A DNA stretch of 25,616 bases from Sulfidibacterium sp036244975. Its GTDB lineage: Bacteria > Bacteroidota > Bacteroidia > Bacteroidales > F082. Below, piece by piece: positions 24,342-25,616 of this stretch. The notes under the pieces were generated by a model. That model searched no databases. It saw only the letters and a list, made by a program, of their open reading frames with translations, and had not been told where the DNA came from. Location of the stretch: assembly GCA_036244975.1 (NCBI GenBank), contig BTTE01000040.1, forward strand, positions 1 to 25,616. The letters run 5' to 3'. The position numbers and the translations under genes were made by a program. How positions within the stretch are numbered: the stretch's first letter is position 1; the number at the start of each line of letters is the position of its first letter.

Positions 24342-25496
24342 ATGAAATTTAGCGAAGTTATTGGTCAACAGGCTGTAAAACAGCGATTACTTGCGAGCGT
24401 GAGGAGAAACCGTGTGGCGCATACCCAGCTTTTTCTGGGGCCCGAAGGTTCAGGGGCACTACCACTCGCTATCGCCTTTGCCCAATATCTGAGTTGCCCT
24501 CATAAGCAGGGTGGCGATAGTTGCGGAACCTGTCCGTCCTGCATAAAATATCAGAAATTTGCGCATCCCGATCTGCATTTTATTTTTCCCACTGCTACCA
24601 ACGACAAAGTCAAAAAGAATCCCCAGTCAGAACTTTTTCAGGAAGAATGGTTGAATTTTATGCAGACAAACCAGGGCTACATTACGCAAAGTGCCTGGTA
24701 CGGAACCCTTGGGGTAGGAAACAAGCAGGGGACGATTTATGCCCGTGATGCCAATGATGTGGTGAAACTATTGGGTTTTAAACCTTATGAGGCTAAATAT
24801 AAGGTTGTGATTATTTTTCAGGCGGAGCGTCTGCATATTTCCGCCTCCAATAAATTGCTTAAAAGTCTTGAAGAGCCGCCGGATAATACGTTGATTATAC
24901 TAATTGCCGAACGGTATGAGATGATTATTCCCACGGTTCGCTCAAGGACCCAGCTGGTAAAAGTTCCCAAATTGCAGATGGTAGATATTCGGGATACTTT
25001 AATGCAACAATTTCCTGAAAAAGTTAATACAGAACAGGCTTCGGAGCTTGCAGCCTTGTCGCACGGTAATTGGAATCTTGCATTAGAGCTCATGGAACAG
25101 GCTGATGAAAATGAGTATAATTTTGTGAAGTTTCGCGGCTGGATGCGCCTTTGCTTTCGGGGAAACGACTATCTCGCCTTGCATGGTCTGATACAGGAAC
25201 TGTCGCGACTAGGCCGTGAGAAACAAAAAAGATTCCTGATATATGGTTTGCAGGTGATGCATAACAGCTTGTTAGTAAATACAAAACTGGATTTATCAGA
25301 AGTCGCCGGAGCCGGTGAAAAAGATTACCTGCAGAAGTTTGCGCCGTATGTGAATGCTGCCAATCAAAAACAGATGTATGAGCTGCTTAATGAGGCAGTT
25401 TATCACATCGAGCGCAATGCTCACCCCGGCATTCTTTTTGCCGATTTGAGCTTTAAGCTCTCAGAATTGATGCGGGAGGGAAAGAAGGCAATATAA
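24342..25496 (+). CDS. holB: DNA polymerase III subunit delta' (clamp loader)
   Basis: Clamp-loader AAA+ subunit that, with delta and the DnaX subunits, places the beta sliding clamp on DNA. The 384-residue protein starts KFSEVIGQQAVKQRL and has a degenerate P-loop, GPEGSGALPLA (33-43), without the lysine, so it probably does not hydrolyse ATP, as usual for delta'. Zinc-binding cysteines are Cys52, 61, 64 and 67 in SCPHKQGGDSCGTCPSC. The SNKLLKSLEEPP segment is typical of the family, and VRSRTQ occupies the arginine-finger region. The C-terminal collar domain follows. It has its own promoter. In many Bacteroidota this gene sits directly upstream of ricT; here it is about 20 kb away in the opposite orientation. 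Confidence 0.92.
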   Translation: MKFSEVIGQQAVKQRLLASVRRNRVAHTQLFLGPEGSGALPLAIAFAQYLSCPHKQGGDSCGTCPSCIKYQKFAHPDLHFIFPTATNDKVKKNPQSELFQEEWLNFMQTNQGYITQSAWYGTLGVGNKQGTIYARDANDVVKLLGFKPYEAKYKVVIIFQAERLHISASNKLLKSLEEPPDNTLIILIAERYEMIIPTVRSRTQLVKVPKLQMVDIRDTLMQQFPEKVNTEQASELAALSHGNWNLALELMEQADENEYNFVKFRGWMRLCFRGNDYLALHGLIQELSRLGREKQKRFLIYGLQVMHNSLLVNTKLDLSEVAGAGEKDYLQKFAPYVNAANQKQMYELLNEAVYHIERNAHPGILFADLSFKLSELMREGKKAI

Positions 25497-25616
25497 ATAG
25501 GGCCTGCTGAAAAACACCATATTACATGATAATCAATAAGATACATTAAACTTAGTAACTTCAAATGCAAGGTTTTTGACTGAAATGTGTTAATTTCCCT
25601 GCATTTTTTATTTAGT
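25497..25616. mobile_element. Possible left end of an insertion sequence (tentative)
   Basis: Starting just after the holB stop, GGGCCTGCTGAAAAAC (25500-25515) resembles, from memory, terminal inverted repeats of some IS5/IS1182-type elements. The rest of the window is an AT-rich leader-like stretch with a 7-bp inverted repeat (25563-25569 and 25600-25606) and no gene. No transposase or second end is inside the window, so this is only a suggestion. Otherwise the region holds nothing recognisable. Confidence 0.2.

Overview
The window reads as chromosomal DNA of a Bacteroidota bacterium, most likely class Bacteroidia. Three things point there: the gene set (GldH lipoprotein, PSP1/RicT with its cysteine cluster, Bacteroidota-type YidC, five-helix SdhC, an OmpA-like/TPR outer-membrane protein), the near absence of functional Shine-Dalgarno sequences, and repeated TAnnTTTG -7 promoter elements upstream of genes. 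A finer placement is not supported. No rRNA, tRNA or CRISPR array was seen.

Layout: positions 130-4079 (minus strand) hold ricT, gldH and a class A penicillin-binding protein, apparently one transcription unit. Positions 4245-5099 (minus) hold the remains of a glycosyltransferase gene and a metallophosphoesterase gene. Each has lost its middle by an internal deletion. Positions 5308-9404 (minus) form a selenium locus: selU (tRNA 2-selenouridine synthase) and a single gene fusing a NifS/IscS-type cysteine desulfurase to selenide,water dikinase (SelD). A MntA/HepT toxin-antitoxin pair with its own promoter element lies between them. Next come a serine hydrolase lipoprotein (9516-10637, minus), gamma-glutamyltranspeptidase (10889-12589, plus), a tandem universal stress protein (minus), a tentative 48-residue membrane peptide (minus) and the insertase YidC (minus). 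From 15989 the plus strand carries a SpoU-family RNA methyltransferase and a large barrel/OmpA-like/TPR protein. That gene ends at a perfect 20-bp bidirectional hairpin terminator shared with the convergent Xaa-Pro aminopeptidase gene. The plus strand then carries the succinate dehydrogenase/fumarate reductase operon sdhCAB with its own terminator, and finally holB (DNA polymerase III delta').

How the genes work together: the fused NifS-SelD can release selenium from selenocysteine (or sulfur from cysteine) and convert it to selenophosphate, which SelU uses to make 2-selenouridine at the tRNA wobble position. No selenocysteine-insertion genes (selA, selB, selC) are in the window, so only the tRNA-modification use of selenium is visible. 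PBP1A, YidC and the OmpA-like protein build or maintain the envelope. SdhCAB links the TCA cycle or fumarate respiration to the quinone pool.

Most notable points: the NifS-SelD fusion; the toxin-antitoxin pair wedged into the selenium locus; the paired internal deletions; and the placement of holB, which suggests a roughly 21-kb inversion relative to the usual holB-ricT-gldH-PBP1A order. I found no convincing wholly new multi-gene system.
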